NCBI RefSeq assembly: GCF_000785435.2
Contig: NZ_JTDB02000001.1
Span: 1,454,499-1,518,498, forward strand
DNA from: Paraburkholderia sacchari
GTDB lineage: Bacteria; Pseudomonadota; Gammaproteobacteria; Burkholderiales; Burkholderiaceae
Length of the DNA stretch: 64,000 bases
Direction of reading: 5' to 3'
A program made the translations under genes and the position numbers. Below, piece after piece: positions 52,853-62,556 of this stretch (positions are counted from its first letter, which is position 1; each line of letters begins with the position of its first letter). Below the pieces are notes generated by a model that did no database searches, was not told the DNA's origin, and saw nothing but the letters and a program-made list of their open reading frames with translations.

Positions 52853-54561
52853 CCTCGGCTACCCACGAAGGACGCGGCTATCCGCTCAGGCTGCTCGTCC
52901 TCTTCGCCTTTACCCTCACGCTGGCGTTGATCTGGCTCGTGCTGCCGCTCGAACGCGGCACGGTCTGGACCTTGACGGTCGCCTGCACACTCGCCGCATG
53001 CGCCATGCTCGCGTGGCGGACCCGACAGCTCGCCAATACGCGTACGCAGAATACTCAGGCGCTGGCCGCGCTCGGCACAGTGACCTCGGCGATTCCCGAT
53101 GGCATGCACAGCGGCATGCCCTTGGTGCTGCTCACCGGTGACGGGCTCTCCGAGCTTTTCGACCGCGACGACACCACGCGCCTCGCATGGGTGGGCGACG
53201 GCGCGATCTGGCTACGCGTCGATGAGCCGAATGCACTGCCGCGCCTGGCCGCCGCGGTCAAACAGTGGCGCAACGGCCGCGCGCCCGACGGTGTCGTGCT
53301 CAGCATCGCGCCTGCACTGCATGCGAACGCTGATGCGCTCGCCCAGAAGCTGCGCCTCGTCAGGCAGGCCATGGCAGACGCGTCGCGCATGCTCGGCACG
53401 CGCCTGCCTGGGTACGTGGCGGTGTATCAGCGTCTGGCTGGTCGGGGGCCGATTGCGCTTTCCGCGCGAGATCACGTGACCGATGGGCCGCAGTGGTATG
53501 GCGCGGCGTCGCCAACGCCGCTCGCCGGCGCCAGCGCTTTCGAGGCGGCGATCCGCGCCGCCAAGGATGCGGTCCAGAAGACATCCCGCATTGGGGATGC
53601 TGTAGCTCGAACGACCAGCGCCGCGGGCATCGCTTCGATCGTCGACTGGACGCAGCGCTTGGTGATGGGCGTGCTTCTCGATCGTCAGCAGCCCGCTGCA
53701 CCATGGCCGTTGCACGGCGCTGGCTGGATCGACTGCGGCCCCGCGAGTTGGCCCGACTCTCCGTGGGAGCGCGAAATCGAACTGCGCACGAAGGTAGCGC
53801 CCGCGCCCGTCGCTGCGTCCCCGTCTCCCTGGCCGCTGCCCCAGCCGCTGATCGAAACGATGCCGGTCCAGCGGAAGACCTCGTCGCGTCTAGCCGCACT
53901 CGGCCATGCGCTGGCACTGCTCGCCTGCGCGGCAGCTGTGGCGTTCTGGAGCAGCGCAAAAAATAACGAAGCATTGCTAACAAAAATAGGCGCTGATCTG
54001 GAGCGCTTCCATGCGATTCCGGCTGCAAACGACGCTGCGAAGCGAGACGCGCTAGTCCCACTCGTCGCCGCGCGCGACCAGCTCGACCGATATGCGCGCA
54101 CGGGCGTGCCGTTGCGGCTGTCGTTCGGAATGTATCACGGTGCAGAATTGATCGTGCCGCTCAACAGTGCAATCGCTTCGTATGTGGCACCGGCGCCGCC
54201 GCCCGCCGTGGTCACGCTCGACAGCATGTCGCTGTTCGACAGCGGCAAGGCGCAACTCAAGGAGGGTTCGACGCGTGCGATGGTCGGTGCGCTCGAGATG
54301 ATCAAGGCGCACCCTGGCAAGCGGATCCTTGTGGCCGGCCACACCGACAACGTGGGCGATCCGCCCAGCAATCTGAAGCTTTCGGTTGCCCGCGCCGCCG
54401 CCGTGCGCGACTGGCTGGTTGACGCCTTGGGCATTTCCGCAACGCAATTCGCGATCCAGGGCTACGGCGACACACGCCCGATCGCGGACAACGGTACCCA
54501 GGAAGGACGCGCGCGCAACCGGCGCGTCGAAATCACGCTGGTTCCGGACGCCGTGCAGTAA
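52849..54561 (+). CDS. T6SS-associated OmpA-domain membrane protein
   Basis: A 570-residue protein starting at GTG 52849, overlapping the tssL stop. Two helices at 12-55, a long periplasmic or cytosolic middle, another helix near 360 (LAALGHALALLACAAAVAFW) and an OmpA-like peptidoglycan-binding domain at 445-570: SMSLFDSGKAQL, VAGHTDNVGDPPSNLKLSVARAAAVRDWL, GYGDTRPIADN, ARNRRVEITL. In betaproteobacterial T6SS clusters such proteins replace or assist TagL and anchor the trans-envelope complex to peptidoglycan. The frame is intact. Confidence 0.85.
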   Translation: MTSATHEGRGYPLRLLVLFAFTLTLALIWLVLPLERGTVWTLTVACTLAACAMLAWRTRQLANTRTQNTQALAALGTVTSAIPDGMHSGMPLVLLTGDGLSELFDRDDTTRLAWVGDGAIWLRVDEPNALPRLAAAVKQWRNGRAPDGVVLSIAPALHANADALAQKLRLVRQAMADASRMLGTRLPGYVAVYQRLAGRGPIALSARDHVTDGPQWYGAASPTPLAGASAFEAAIRAAKDAVQKTSRIGDAVARTTSAAGIASIVDWTQRLVMGVLLDRQQPAAPWPLHGAGWIDCGPASWPDSPWEREIELRTKVAPAPVAASPSPWPLPQPLIETMPVQRKTSSRLAALGHALALLACAAAVAFWSSAKNNEALLTKIGADLERFHAIPAANDAAKRDALVPLVAARDQLDRYARTGVPLRLSFGMYHGAELIVPLNSAIASYVAPAPPPAVVTLDSMSLFDSGKAQLKEGSTRAMVGALEMIKAHPGKRILVAGHTDNVGDPPSNLKLSVARAAAVRDWLVDALGISATQFAIQGYGDTRPIADNGTQEGRARNRRVEITLVPDAVQ

Positions 54562-54667
54562 AAAAATCCCTTAGCCCCCGAAGCGCTCCGCTTCGTGATC
54601 GTGATGCCCGGGGAAGGATTCCGTGTAAAGTCAGCAGTACATAGCAGATTAAAAATAGGAGTTAAGC

Positions 54668-55153
54668 ATGGCAATTCCGGCCTATATGTGGCTCAAGGAC
54701 GACGGCGGCACGGACATCAAAGGCTCAGTCACGGTGCAGGGCCGCGAGGGCAGTGTCGAGGTCACCGCGTTCGATCACGGTCTGCATATCCCGACCGACG
54801 GCAATACCGGCAAGCTGGCCGGCACGCGCGTGCACGCGCCGATCACGCTGACGAAGGAAACCGACGCGTCGACGCCTTATCTGTACAAGGCGGTTACGAG
54901 CAGTCAGACGCTCAAGTCCGCTGAAATCAAGTGGTACAAGATCGACGATGCGGGCAAGGAGAAGGAGTACTTCAACACGAAGCTCGAGAACGTGAAAATC
55001 GTTGCGGTGCGCCCGAAGATGCTCGACATCAAGGTGCCCGACTACGAGAAACACAACCACCTCGAAGAAGTCGAGCTGCGCTACGAGACCATCACATGGT
55101 CGTACAAGGACGGCAACATCATCCACAAGGACACGTGGAACGAACGTTCCTGA
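54668..55153 (+). CDS. hcp: T6SS tube protein Hcp
   Basis: A 161-residue Hcp (TssD) that stacks as hexamers to form the inner tube. MAIPAYMWLKDDGGTDIKGSVTVQGREGSVEVTAFDHGLHIP and the terminal RYETITWSYKDGNIIHKDTW are family-typical. AGGAGTTAAGC precedes ATG. A GC-rich hairpin follows at 55165-55188, often seen after hcp and probably reduces read-through into clpV. Confidence 0.95.
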   Translation: MAIPAYMWLKDDGGTDIKGSVTVQGREGSVEVTAFDHGLHIPTDGNTGKLAGTRVHAPITLTKETDASTPYLYKAVTSSQTLKSAEIKWYKIDDAGKEKEYFNTKLENVKIVAVRPKMLDIKVPDYEKHNHLEEVELRYETITWSYKDGNIIHKDTWNERS

Positions 55154-55164
55154 TCCATTGTTGC

Positions 55165-55188
55165 GGGCCGGTATGCCCATGCCGGCCC
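55165..55188 (+). terminator. hairpin between hcp and clpV
   Basis: GGGCCGG/CCGGCCC stem with a ten-base loop and CCTTT tail; attenuator rather than full stop. Confidence 0.45.
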
Positions 55189-55235
55189 CTTTCCGGGCCG
55201 GGGCCGGGTGACGGCCGCCCCCCTTTGCCAATACC

Positions 55236-57974
55236 ATGCCCATGCGCGACGAACGAATAAAATCCTCTCGGGACACCGGTCAACTGCTGCGCCAGCTCAA
55301 CCCTCATTGCGCGAGCGCGCTCGAGGCGGCCGCGAGCCTTTGCCAGATGCGGCTCGCCGACGAGATCACGGTGGAGCACTGGCTGCTCAAGCTCATCGAA
55401 GCCGGCGACGGAGACATTCCTGCGATTGTCCGGCACTACGACATCGATATTGACGTCGTGTGGGATGCACTGATCGGCGCGATCGATCATCTGCCGCGCA
55501 GCCTGCGCGGGCGCCCCGCGCTTTCGCCGCAACTCGCCGCCGTGCTCCAGGAGGCGTCCTTGCATGCGTCGGCCGAAGCGAACGATGCGAACAATGACGC
55601 CATTCGCTCGGCACATCTGCTGCAGGCGATCGTCGATGCGCCGCATGTCCTGCGCGCACGCAACGCGTGGCCGCTGCTCTCGATGTCCAGTGCGCAGATC
55701 CGGCGTCTGCTGCCGCGTCTTGGCAACCGCACGTGCGAGGCGCGCGTAGAGGAGCCGTCGGCATCGGCACCGGAAAGCATGGCACCATTCGCCGACGCTG
55801 AAACGAACCAGGCGAACGGCACATCTGCGGCGGGCAGCACACCACCTTCTTCCTCCGCCCACAAGGTCGAAGGCGGCGCGCTCTCGCGCTTCGCCATCGA
55901 CATCACGCAAAAGGCGCTCGACGGCAAGATCGATCCGGTCTTCGGACGCGATCGCGAGATTCAGCAGATGGTCGACGTGCTCGCGCGCCGCCGCAAGAAC
56001 AATCCGATTCTCGTGGGCGAACCCGGCGTCGGCAAGACCGCGATTGTGGAAGGTCTCGCGCTGCGCGTGGCCGAAGGCACCGTGCCCAACGTGATCCGCG
56101 CCGTGCGCATTCTCACGCTCGACTTGGGCCTGCTACAGGCGGGAGCCGGTGTGAAAGGCGAATTCGAGCAGCGCCTGAAGAACGTGATCGACGAGGTTCA
56201 GGCTTCGGCGGTGCCCATCCTGCTCTTCATCGATGAGGCCCATACGCTGATTGGCGCCGGCAACGCCGCTGGTGGCGCCGATGCCGCGAACCTGCTCAAG
56301 CCCGCCCTCGCACGAGGCGAACTGCGGACGATCGCGGCCACGACGTGGTCGGAATACAAGCAATACTTCGAGCGCGATGCGGCGCTCGAGCGCAGCTTCC
56401 AGGTCATCAAGGTCGATGAGCCCGACGACGATGCCGCCTGCCTCATGCTGCGCCGTCTCAAGGAACGCTACGCGCGCTATCACCACGTGCACATCCGCGA
56501 CGAGGAGCTCGTGGCCGCGGTGAAGCTCTCGCGCCGCTATATCCCGGCTCGGCAGTTGCCCGACAAGGCGGTCGATTTGATCGACACAGCCGCCGCGCGT
56601 GTGCGCATGGGTCTGGAGTCGCCACCAGCCGAACTGCAACGCGCCCGCGCACGCGTGGCCACGCTCGAACTCGAACACGCTACGCTCGACGCCGACCGCC
56701 AGGCTGGCATCGAGCCTGCAAGCGCGCAACAGGAGGCGCTGGACGCGGCGCTCGCCGGTGCGCAGGAGGAACTGGCCGCGCTTCAGGCGCGTTACGAAAT
56801 CGAGCTCGAACGGGTTCGCGCTATCGAGACGCTGCGAGCCGCCTCTCGATCGGATCAATTGGATCAATCGAATCAATCGAATCAATCGGCACGCAACGCC
56901 ACCGCGCTCGCGCAGGCGCGGCAAGCGCTCGCGGATGCACAGGGCAAAGCGCCGCTGATCTTCGCCGATGTCAACGCGGGAGCCATCGCACGTGTGCCGG
57001 CCGAGTGGACGGGCGTGCCGGTGGGCAGCCTCGTCGAGGACGAACTGCTCGGCCTGCTTACGCTCGAAGCGCGGCTGGCTGCACGCGTGGTCGCGCAGGA
57101 CGATGCGCTCGCGGCACTCGCGGAAAGCCTGCGGTCGGCGAGGGCCGGCCTGAAGAACGAGCACGCGCGACTCGGCGTTTTTCTGCTCGCTGGGCCATCG
57201 GGCGTCGGCAAGACCGAAACGGCGCTCGCGCTCGCCGACGTGCTGTTCGGCGGCGAAGCCGCACTCACGACAATCAATATGTCGGAGTACCAGGAATTAC
57301 ATACGGTTTCCAAGCTGAAGGGTTCGCCTCCGGGGTACGTCGGATACGGGCGCGGCGGTATTCTGACCGAAGCCGTGAGACAGCGTCCTTATAGCGTAAT
57401 CCTGCTCGACGAGGTGGAGAAAGCCCACCGCGACGTACTCGACCTGTTCTATCAGGTCTTCGACCGCGGCACGATGCGCGACGGCGAGGGACGCGAAATC
57501 GACTTCCGTAACTGCGTGATCCTGACGACATCCAATCTCGGCAGCGAGCAGATCGACGATGCATCTGGCGACAATCCGGCGGTCTCGCATGCGGAACTGC
57601 TAGACGCAATCCGTCCGCAGTTGCTCGCGCACTTCCCGCCTGCGCTGCTCGCGCGGTTCCAGACGCTGGCTTACCGGCCACTCGATGCAACGGCGCTTGC
57701 CGCGATCGTGCGTTTGAAGCTCGCGAAAGTCGCACAGCGCCTGCGCCGCCAGCACGATGTCGAGTTTGTCTGCGACGACACGCTGATCGACGCGATGGCC
57801 GAACTCTGCCTCGAACGTCATACCGGCGCACGCAAAGTCGACGCGTTTCTCAATCAAAGCGTGCTGCCCGCCGTTTCGCGCGAGCTGCTGGCACGCATGG
57901 CCGATGGGGCGTTGCCCGCGCAGATCCGTCTGACGAGTTCGCCCGATGGCAACCTGACGATCGACTTTACGTGA
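55236..57974 (+). CDS. clpV: T6SS ATPase ClpV
   Basis: A 912-residue AAA+ unfoldase (TssH) that recycles the contracted TssBC sheath. N domain with two Clp-N repeats (LNPHCASALEAAASLCQMRLADEITVEHWLLKLIE), AAA-1 Walker A GEPGVGKT near residue 263 and DEAHTLIGAG, AAA-2 Walker A GPSGVGKTE near 655 and ILLDEVEKAHRDV. The middle domain carries a short 9-bp repeat giving DQSNQSNQSAR. It could start two codons later. The sheath genes it should serve are not in the window. Confidence 0.95.
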   Translation: MPMRDERIKSSRDTGQLLRQLNPHCASALEAAASLCQMRLADEITVEHWLLKLIEAGDGDIPAIVRHYDIDIDVVWDALIGAIDHLPRSLRGRPALSPQLAAVLQEASLHASAEANDANNDAIRSAHLLQAIVDAPHVLRARNAWPLLSMSSAQIRRLLPRLGNRTCEARVEEPSASAPESMAPFADAETNQANGTSAAGSTPPSSSAHKVEGGALSRFAIDITQKALDGKIDPVFGRDREIQQMVDVLARRRKNNPILVGEPGVGKTAIVEGLALRVAEGTVPNVIRAVRILTLDLGLLQAGAGVKGEFEQRLKNVIDEVQASAVPILLFIDEAHTLIGAGNAAGGADAANLLKPALARGELRTIAATTWSEYKQYFERDAALERSFQVIKVDEPDDDAACLMLRRLKERYARYHHVHIRDEELVAAVKLSRRYIPARQLPDKAVDLIDTAAARVRMGLESPPAELQRARARVATLELEHATLDADRQAGIEPASAQQEALDAALAGAQEELAALQARYEIELERVRAIETLRAASRSDQLDQSNQSNQSARNATALAQARQALADAQGKAPLIFADVNAGAIARVPAEWTGVPVGSLVEDELLGLLTLEARLAARVVAQDDALAALAESLRSARAGLKNEHARLGVFLLAGPSGVGKTETALALADVLFGGEAALTTINMSEYQELHTVSKLKGSPPGYVGYGRGGILTEAVRQRPYSVILLDEVEKAHRDVLDLFYQVFDRGTMRDGEGREIDFRNCVILTTSNLGSEQIDDASGDNPAVSHAELLDAIRPQLLAHFPPALLARFQTLAYRPLDATALAAIVRLKLAKVAQRLRRQHDVEFVCDDTLIDAMAELCLERHTGARKVDAFLNQSVLPAVSRELLARMADGALPAQIRLTSSPDGNLTIDFT

Positions 57975-57975
57975 G

Positions 57976-58416
57976 ATGGAGCGCGAACGAATGCCCGCAG
58001 GCCCTTCCCTCTACGACATGCTGCTCGGACACATTGGCGGCGAACTGCTCGATTGCCATGACGAACGCACGCTCGAATGCCTGAGCGTGCAGCAAAACGG
58101 GCAGCGCATCCTGAACACGCGGGCCGGTGCGCTCAAGCATCTGCCCGACTATGGGCTGCCGGACCTCACGAACATCTACAAGGCGCTCCCAGCATCGGCA
58201 CATCAACTCCGTGACCAGATGGAAGCGACCCTGCTCAAATATGAACCACGCATCCGCTCGATCGACGTGGTGATCCTCGAAAACGACGAGCCCGGCGTGC
58301 TGGTGAGCTTCGAGATGACGTGCCACCTGAAAAAGGCGGGGCTCGTCCGTTTCGGGACGTACTTCGAGCCGCCGGGGCGCATGAAGCTGCTGCGCAGGAC
58401 CCAGAATCAAACCTGA
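57976..58416 (+). CDS. tssE: T6SS baseplate protein TssE (gp25-like)
   Basis: A 146-residue homologue of the phage baseplate wedge gp25 (PF04965). SVQQNGQRILNTRAGALKHLPDYGLPDLTNIYKALP is the conserved core, then YEPRIRSIDVVIL. Starts 2 bases after the clpV stop; MPAGPSLYDML at 57991 is an alternative start. Last gene of the T6SS group; tssF and tssG, which normally follow, are absent. Confidence 0.9.
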   Translation: MERERMPAGPSLYDMLLGHIGGELLDCHDERTLECLSVQQNGQRILNTRAGALKHLPDYGLPDLTNIYKALPASAHQLRDQMEATLLKYEPRIRSIDVVILENDEPGVLVSFEMTCHLKKAGLVRFGTYFEPPGRMKLLRRTQNQT

Positions 58417-58428
58417 ACCACGCCGCCT

Positions 58429-59301
58429 TCACCCACCCGCCCCCGCCTCCTGCACGACCCAATCATGAAACAGCCGCATCGCCGGCGACATCTCGCGCGA
58501 GCGCAGCCACGTGAGCCAATAGCTGCCGGTCGGCACCTCGACATCGAACGGCTGCGCCAGCAGCCCCGCCTGCAACTCGCGCGCAAACATGCGCGCAGGC
58601 GCGAGCGCCACGCCCGCGCCCTGCATGGCCGCCTCGGCCATCAACCGCGATGAATCGAAGATCGGCCCGCTCACCGTCCACGGTTCGAGCCCGGCGGCCA
58701 CGAACCAGCGCAACCATTCGTCAGTGCGATAGGAGCGCAACAGCGTCTCTTTCGCCAGATCGGCGGGCGCCGCAAGCCGCCGGGCGATCTCGGGCGCGCA
58801 CAGCACGGCAAGCGGCGCGTCGAGCAGCCGCGTGTTCTCGGTGGCGGGCCACATGCCGTCGCCAAAGCGAATCGCGAAATCGAGCCCTTCGCCCGCGAGG
58901 TCGACGAGATTGTTGTTGGTGAGCAGGCGCAACTCCACGAACGGATGCGCCTCGCGAAACAACTTGAGCCGCGGCATCAGCCAGCCGATCGCGAAGGTGC
59001 CTACCACGCCCACCGTCAATACCTCATGGAGGCGCCCGCCTTCGAACTGCTTGAGCACGGCCTCGATACGGCCAAACGCGTCGCTGAGCACGGGCAGGAG
59101 CGCGCGCGCCTCGTCGGTCATGCCGAGCCCGCGCGGCAGCCGCCTGAAGAGCGGCACGCCGAGCCACTCTTCGAGCGTGCGCACCTGCTGGCTGACCGCC
59201 GCCTGCGTGACCTTCAATTCGAGGCCCGCGCGCGTGAAGCTCAAGTGGCGCGCCGACGCCTCGAAGGCTCTGAGCGCATGAAGCGGTAAATTGGGGCGCA
59301 T
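58429..59301 (-). CDS. ampR: LysR-type regulator AmpR/PenR
   Basis: A 290-residue LysR regulator starting with LPLHALRAFEASARHLSFTRAGLELKVTQAAVSQQVRTLEEWLGVPLFRRLPRG, the AmpR/GcvA pattern. It is divergent from a class C beta-lactamase with about 170 bases between the starts, and TTGGCT-N8-AGCCAA lies in between, the classical ampR-ampC layout. AmpR senses muropeptides and activates ampC. Confidence 0.88.
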   Translation of the reverse strand: MRPNLPLHALRAFEASARHLSFTRAGLELKVTQAAVSQQVRTLEEWLGVPLFRRLPRGLGMTDEARALLPVLSDAFGRIEAVLKQFEGGRLHEVLTVGVVGTFAIGWLMPRLKLFREAHPFVELRLLTNNNLVDLAGEGLDFAIRFGDGMWPATENTRLLDAPLAVLCAPEIARRLAAPADLAKETLLRSYRTDEWLRWFVAAGLEPWTVSGPIFDSSRLMAEAAMQGAGVALAPARMFARELQAGLLAQPFDVEVPTGSYWLTWLRSREMSPAMRLFHDWVVQEAGAGG

Positions 59302-59316
59302 AAGCGACCTATAAGA

Positions 59317-59336
59317 TTGGCTTTTGTCAGAGCCAA
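59317..59336. promoter_or_regulatory. LysR-type operator between ampR and ampC
   Basis: TTGGCT (59317-59322) and AGCCAA (59331-59336), a T-N-A type dyad of perfect six-base arms, 16 bases before the ampR start. Confidence 0.6.
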
Positions 59337-59472
59337 ATTATCGTCGCTTGTCGCGTGGCCGGCAACGCACCACAATTCTCGGCGCACGTCGTGTTCATTG
59401 ATGGATAAGCCCACAATTTCGCGCCATTTTGCGCACTTGCGCGCTACCCGCCCCCCGTCCAAAAACCTGATC

Positions 59473-60636
59473 ATGGCCAACCACATGAAGACCAAGCTAA
59501 AACTGTTTCTGATGACACTCATGTGTGCGGCGGCCAGCGCCAGCGCAGTCCAACCCGATATGAAAGCCGCCGTGGATGCCGCCATCGCCCCGCTGCGGAC
59601 GCAATACGGCATTCCGGGTGTGGCGGTGGGCATCACGGTGGGCGGCAAGCATGCGTTCTACAACTACGGCGTAGCATCGAAGGCCAAGGACGCGCCGGCG
59701 GTCGACAACGAGACGCTGTTCGAACTCGGCTCGCTCACCAAGACGTTCACCGCCACGCTGGCCTGCCGCGCGCAGACTAGTGGCAAGCTCTCGTTCGACG
59801 CACCCGCGAGCCAGTACGTCAGCGGATTGCGCGGCAGCCCATTCGACCATGTGAGCGTGCTCAATCTCGGCACGCATACTTCCGGCCTGCCGCTGTTCGT
59901 GCCGGAGAACATCACGAACGATGCGCAAATGACAGCCTGGCTGCGCGACTGGCAACCGCCGGGTCCAATCGGCTCGCAGCGCGTGTATTCGAATCTCGGT
60001 ATCGGCCTGCTTGGGCGCGCGGCCGCTCAAGGCCTGGGCGTACCGTTTCGCGACGCCGTGCAGAAAGATCTCTTGCCCGCCTTCGGCATGACGCACACGT
60101 GGCTCGACGTGCCCGCCTCCAGCATGCCGCGCTATGCGCAGGGCTATGACAAGCACGACGCTCCCGTGCGGCTGCACCCCGGAGTATTCGCCGACGAAGC
60201 CTATGGCCTGCGCTCGACCACGGGCGACCTCGTGCGCTACCTCGACGCCAATATGGGTCTCGCGCCGCTCGACGCGCCGTGGCAACGCGCGATCGGCTGT
60301 ACACACACGGGCTATTACACGGCGGGTGTCTTCACGCAGGACCTGGTGTGGGAGCAGTATCCGTGGCCGGTCGCGCTGCAAACGCTCCAGCGCGGCAATA
60401 GCCCCGACGCGCTTTACAAGGGCATGCCCGCGCACGCGTTCATGCCGCCGCTGCCGCCGCAAAACCAGGCGCTCCTGAATAAAACCGGCTCGACCAACGG
60501 CTTTTCGACCTACGTGGCATTCATACCGGGGCAGCAGATCGGCGTTGTGATCCTCGCCAACAAGTCATATCCAAACGAGGCGCGCGTGACGGCGGCCTAC
60601 GCGATCCTCGATGCGCTCACGGGCGGGAAGCGCTGA
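59473..60636 (+). CDS. ampC: class C beta-lactamase
   Basis: A 387-residue periplasmic serine beta-lactamase. A signal peptide follows the start (KLKLFLMTLMCAAASASAV); catalytic motifs are SLTK near residue 88 (nucleophile Ser), YSN near 174 (VYSNLGIGL) and KTG near 337 (LNKTGSTNGFSTYVAF). Length fits AmpC (about 380-390). Start at 59473 or at the second Met 59485. Divergent control by AmpR predicts inducibility. A D-alanyl-carboxypeptidase role cannot be excluded by sequence. Confidence 0.93.
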   Translation: MANHMKTKLKLFLMTLMCAAASASAVQPDMKAAVDAAIAPLRTQYGIPGVAVGITVGGKHAFYNYGVASKAKDAPAVDNETLFELGSLTKTFTATLACRAQTSGKLSFDAPASQYVSGLRGSPFDHVSVLNLGTHTSGLPLFVPENITNDAQMTAWLRDWQPPGPIGSQRVYSNLGIGLLGRAAAQGLGVPFRDAVQKDLLPAFGMTHTWLDVPASSMPRYAQGYDKHDAPVRLHPGVFADEAYGLRSTTGDLVRYLDANMGLAPLDAPWQRAIGCTHTGYYTAGVFTQDLVWEQYPWPVALQTLQRGNSPDALYKGMPAHAFMPPLPPQNQALLNKTGSTNGFSTYVAFIPGQQIGVVILANKSYPNEARVTAAYAILDALTGGKR

Positions 60637-60642
60637 ACATCG

Positions 60643-60675
60643 ATCGGCTAATGCATCGGCTAACGCATCGGCTAA
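60643..60675 (+). repeat. 12-bp tandem repeat x2.8
   Basis: ATCGGCTAATGC, ATCGGCTAACGC, ATCGGCTAA between ampC and the DUF2322 gene; minor. Confidence 0.8.
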
Positions 60676-60721
60676 GATACGGACCCCACCCAATTCATCG
60701 AACTCAAACGGAGCGTTTTCA

Positions 60722-61051
60722 GTGATCCGACCCGGCACCACTTTCAAGGACAATCTCGCGCAACTGCCCGCCATCGACGGCATCGAGCGCATCGATCTCG
60801 TGAACGGCCAAGGCGCGGTGGTGGCCACCATCGAGAACAAGCCGGGCAAGCAGGGCTCGCTCGCGGTCTACCACTACCTGAAGCAGGATTTCGGCGCGCT
60901 CGACGCCAAGGCGGCCGAGCATGGCCTCGCCGTGTTCGCCGAACACACGCCCGACGCGCGCAACCGTCCCGGCGCGCACCCGAACATCGACCGCCTGCTT
61001 GAAATCGTGGCGGGCGGCGAACCGCTGCGCATCGAGGTGATCGCAGCCTGA
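60722..61051 (+). CDS. DUF2322 family protein
   Basis: A 109-residue soluble protein. MIRPGTTFKDNLAQLPAIDGIERIDLVNGQGAVVATIENKPGKQGSLAVYHYL and HPNIDRLLEIV match the DUF2322 family, of unknown function. GTG start at 60722 with GGAG upstream. It may be co-transcribed with ampC or alr; the spacing is 85 and 144 bases. Confidence 0.82.
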   Translation: MIRPGTTFKDNLAQLPAIDGIERIDLVNGQGAVVATIENKPGKQGSLAVYHYLKQDFGALDAKAAEHGLAVFAEHTPDARNRPGAHPNIDRLLEIVAGGEPLRIEVIAA

Positions 61052-61195
61052 ACCTGGCCGCGTAGCGCGAGTGGCGCGCAGGCAGTGGATAAACCCAAAT
61101 TCCCAGAGAAATACATTAAAAATAACTGGGTAAAAATCAATACGATTGCGGAAACCACTAGCCAACGCCACTCACCTTCGCCATCAGGATTGCCC

Positions 61196-62311
61196 ATGCC
61201 GCGCCCGATTTCCGTCCGCATCCATCCCGAAGCCGTCCGCCACAATCTGCAGACCGCGAAGCAAAGCGCCTCCGGCGCGCGCGTCTGGGCCGTCGTCAAG
61301 GCCAACGCCTATGGTCATGGCATCGAGCGCATCTATCCGGCGCTGGCCGGCGCGGACGGCATCGCGCTGCTTGATCTGGACGAAGCCGTGCGCGTGCGCG
61401 AACTCGGCTGGACCCAACCCATTCTGCTGCTCGAAGGCATTTTCGATAGCGCCGATGTCGCCACCGCCGTCGCGCATCACCTGACCGTGGCCGTGCATTG
61501 CGACGAGCAGCTCTCGCTGCTCGCGGCGGCCCGCACGCGGCAGCCGATCGACATCCAGTTGAAGATGAACTCGGGCATGAACCGCCTCGGCTACCGGCCC
61601 GACGTTTTCCGCGCGGCCTGGGAGCGCGCGCGCGCCACGCCGACCATCGGCAAGATCGCACTCATGACGCACTTCGCGAACGCCGACGACAGCGCCATCG
61701 ACTGGCAACTCGACCGCTTCGACGCCGCCACCGAAGGCATTCCCGGCGAGCGCTCGCTGTCGAATTCGGCGGCGGTGCTCTGGCATCCGCGCGCGCATCG
61801 CGACTGGGTGCGGCCCGGCACGATCCTCTACGGCGCGTCGCCCACGGGCGTGGCGCGGCATATCGAAGGCGTCGGGCTGCGCGCGGCGATGACGCTCGCG
61901 AGCAGGATCATCGGCGTGCAAACGCTGGCACCGGGCGAAACGGTCGGCTATGGCTGCGCTTACGAGGCCGAACAGCCCATGCGCATCGGCGTGGTCGCGT
62001 GCGGCTATGCGGACGGTTATCCGCGCCATGCGCCTACTGGCACGCCCATCGTCGTAGATGGCGTGCGCACGCGCGTGGTCGGGCGCGTGTCGATGGACAT
62101 GCTGACCGTCGACCTCACGCCCTGCCCGAACGCGGGCATCGGCTCGCAGGTGGAGCTGTGGGGCGAGCGCGTGAAGGTCGATGAGGTGGCCGAAGCATCC
62201 GGCACGATCGGATATGAACTGATGTGCGCGGTCGCGCGCCGCGTGCCCGTGGATGTCGACAGTCTTGGCGCGGCGCGGCGCGATATCGAGGAAGAAAGCG
62301 TGACGGCCTGA
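61196..62311 (+). CDS. alr: alanine racemase
   Basis: A 371-residue PLP enzyme interconverting L- and D-alanine for peptidoglycan. PLP Lys is in [12 protein letters not shown] near residue 35, the second catalytic Tyr in [10 protein letters not shown] near 255, and [11 protein letters not shown] is the signature after the barrel. ATG 61196 is chosen by family start. Followed by a terminator at 62369-62394. Confidence 0.95.
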   Translation: MPRPISVRIHPEAVRHNLQTAKQSASGARVWAVVKANAYGHGIERIYPALAGADGIALLDLDEAVRVRELGWTQPILLLEGIFDSADVATAVAHHLTVAVHCDEQLSLLAAARTRQPIDIQLKMNSGMNRLGYRPDVFRAAWERARATPTIGKIALMTHFANADDSAIDWQLDRFDAATEGIPGERSLSNSAAVLWHPRAHRDWVRPGTILYGASPTGVARHIEGVGLRAAMTLASRIIGVQTLAPGETVGYGCAYEAEQPMRIGVVACGYADGYPRHAPTGTPIVVDGVRTRVVGRVSMDMLTVDLTPCPNAGIGSQVELWGERVKVDEVAEASGTIGYELMCAVARRVPVDVDSLGAARRDIEEESVTA

Positions 62312-62368
62312 GGCTCACGCGCCCTGCTTTCTTTACGTCACGCCGCTGCGCGCGCCGCCCCGGCTCGG

Positions 62369-62394
62369 GCGCACGCCCCGCGTGCGCAATTTTT
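62369..62394 (+). terminator. intrinsic terminator after alr
   Basis: GCGCACGC/GCGTGCGC stem with a three-base loop, then AATTTTT. Confidence 0.85.
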
Positions 62395-62556
62395 GCAACT
62401 GGCTCATCGAGCATCACGCGGAGCGCGGGTGAAAAACACTGTGCGTCAACGCACATTACCGCGCATATCGCTGGTCATGAGCCCGGCCCGGGCAGTAAAA
62501 ACAATGATAGCTTCCGTGAGTGCGGCGTTGCCGATCGCCCATCCCGGGAGTCACAC

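Noticed and set aside
56840..56895. Short 9-bp repeat in clpV as a mobile or variable element
   Set aside because: Only three imperfect units (GATCAATTG/GAATCAATC) in a linker; ordinary low-complexity sequence.
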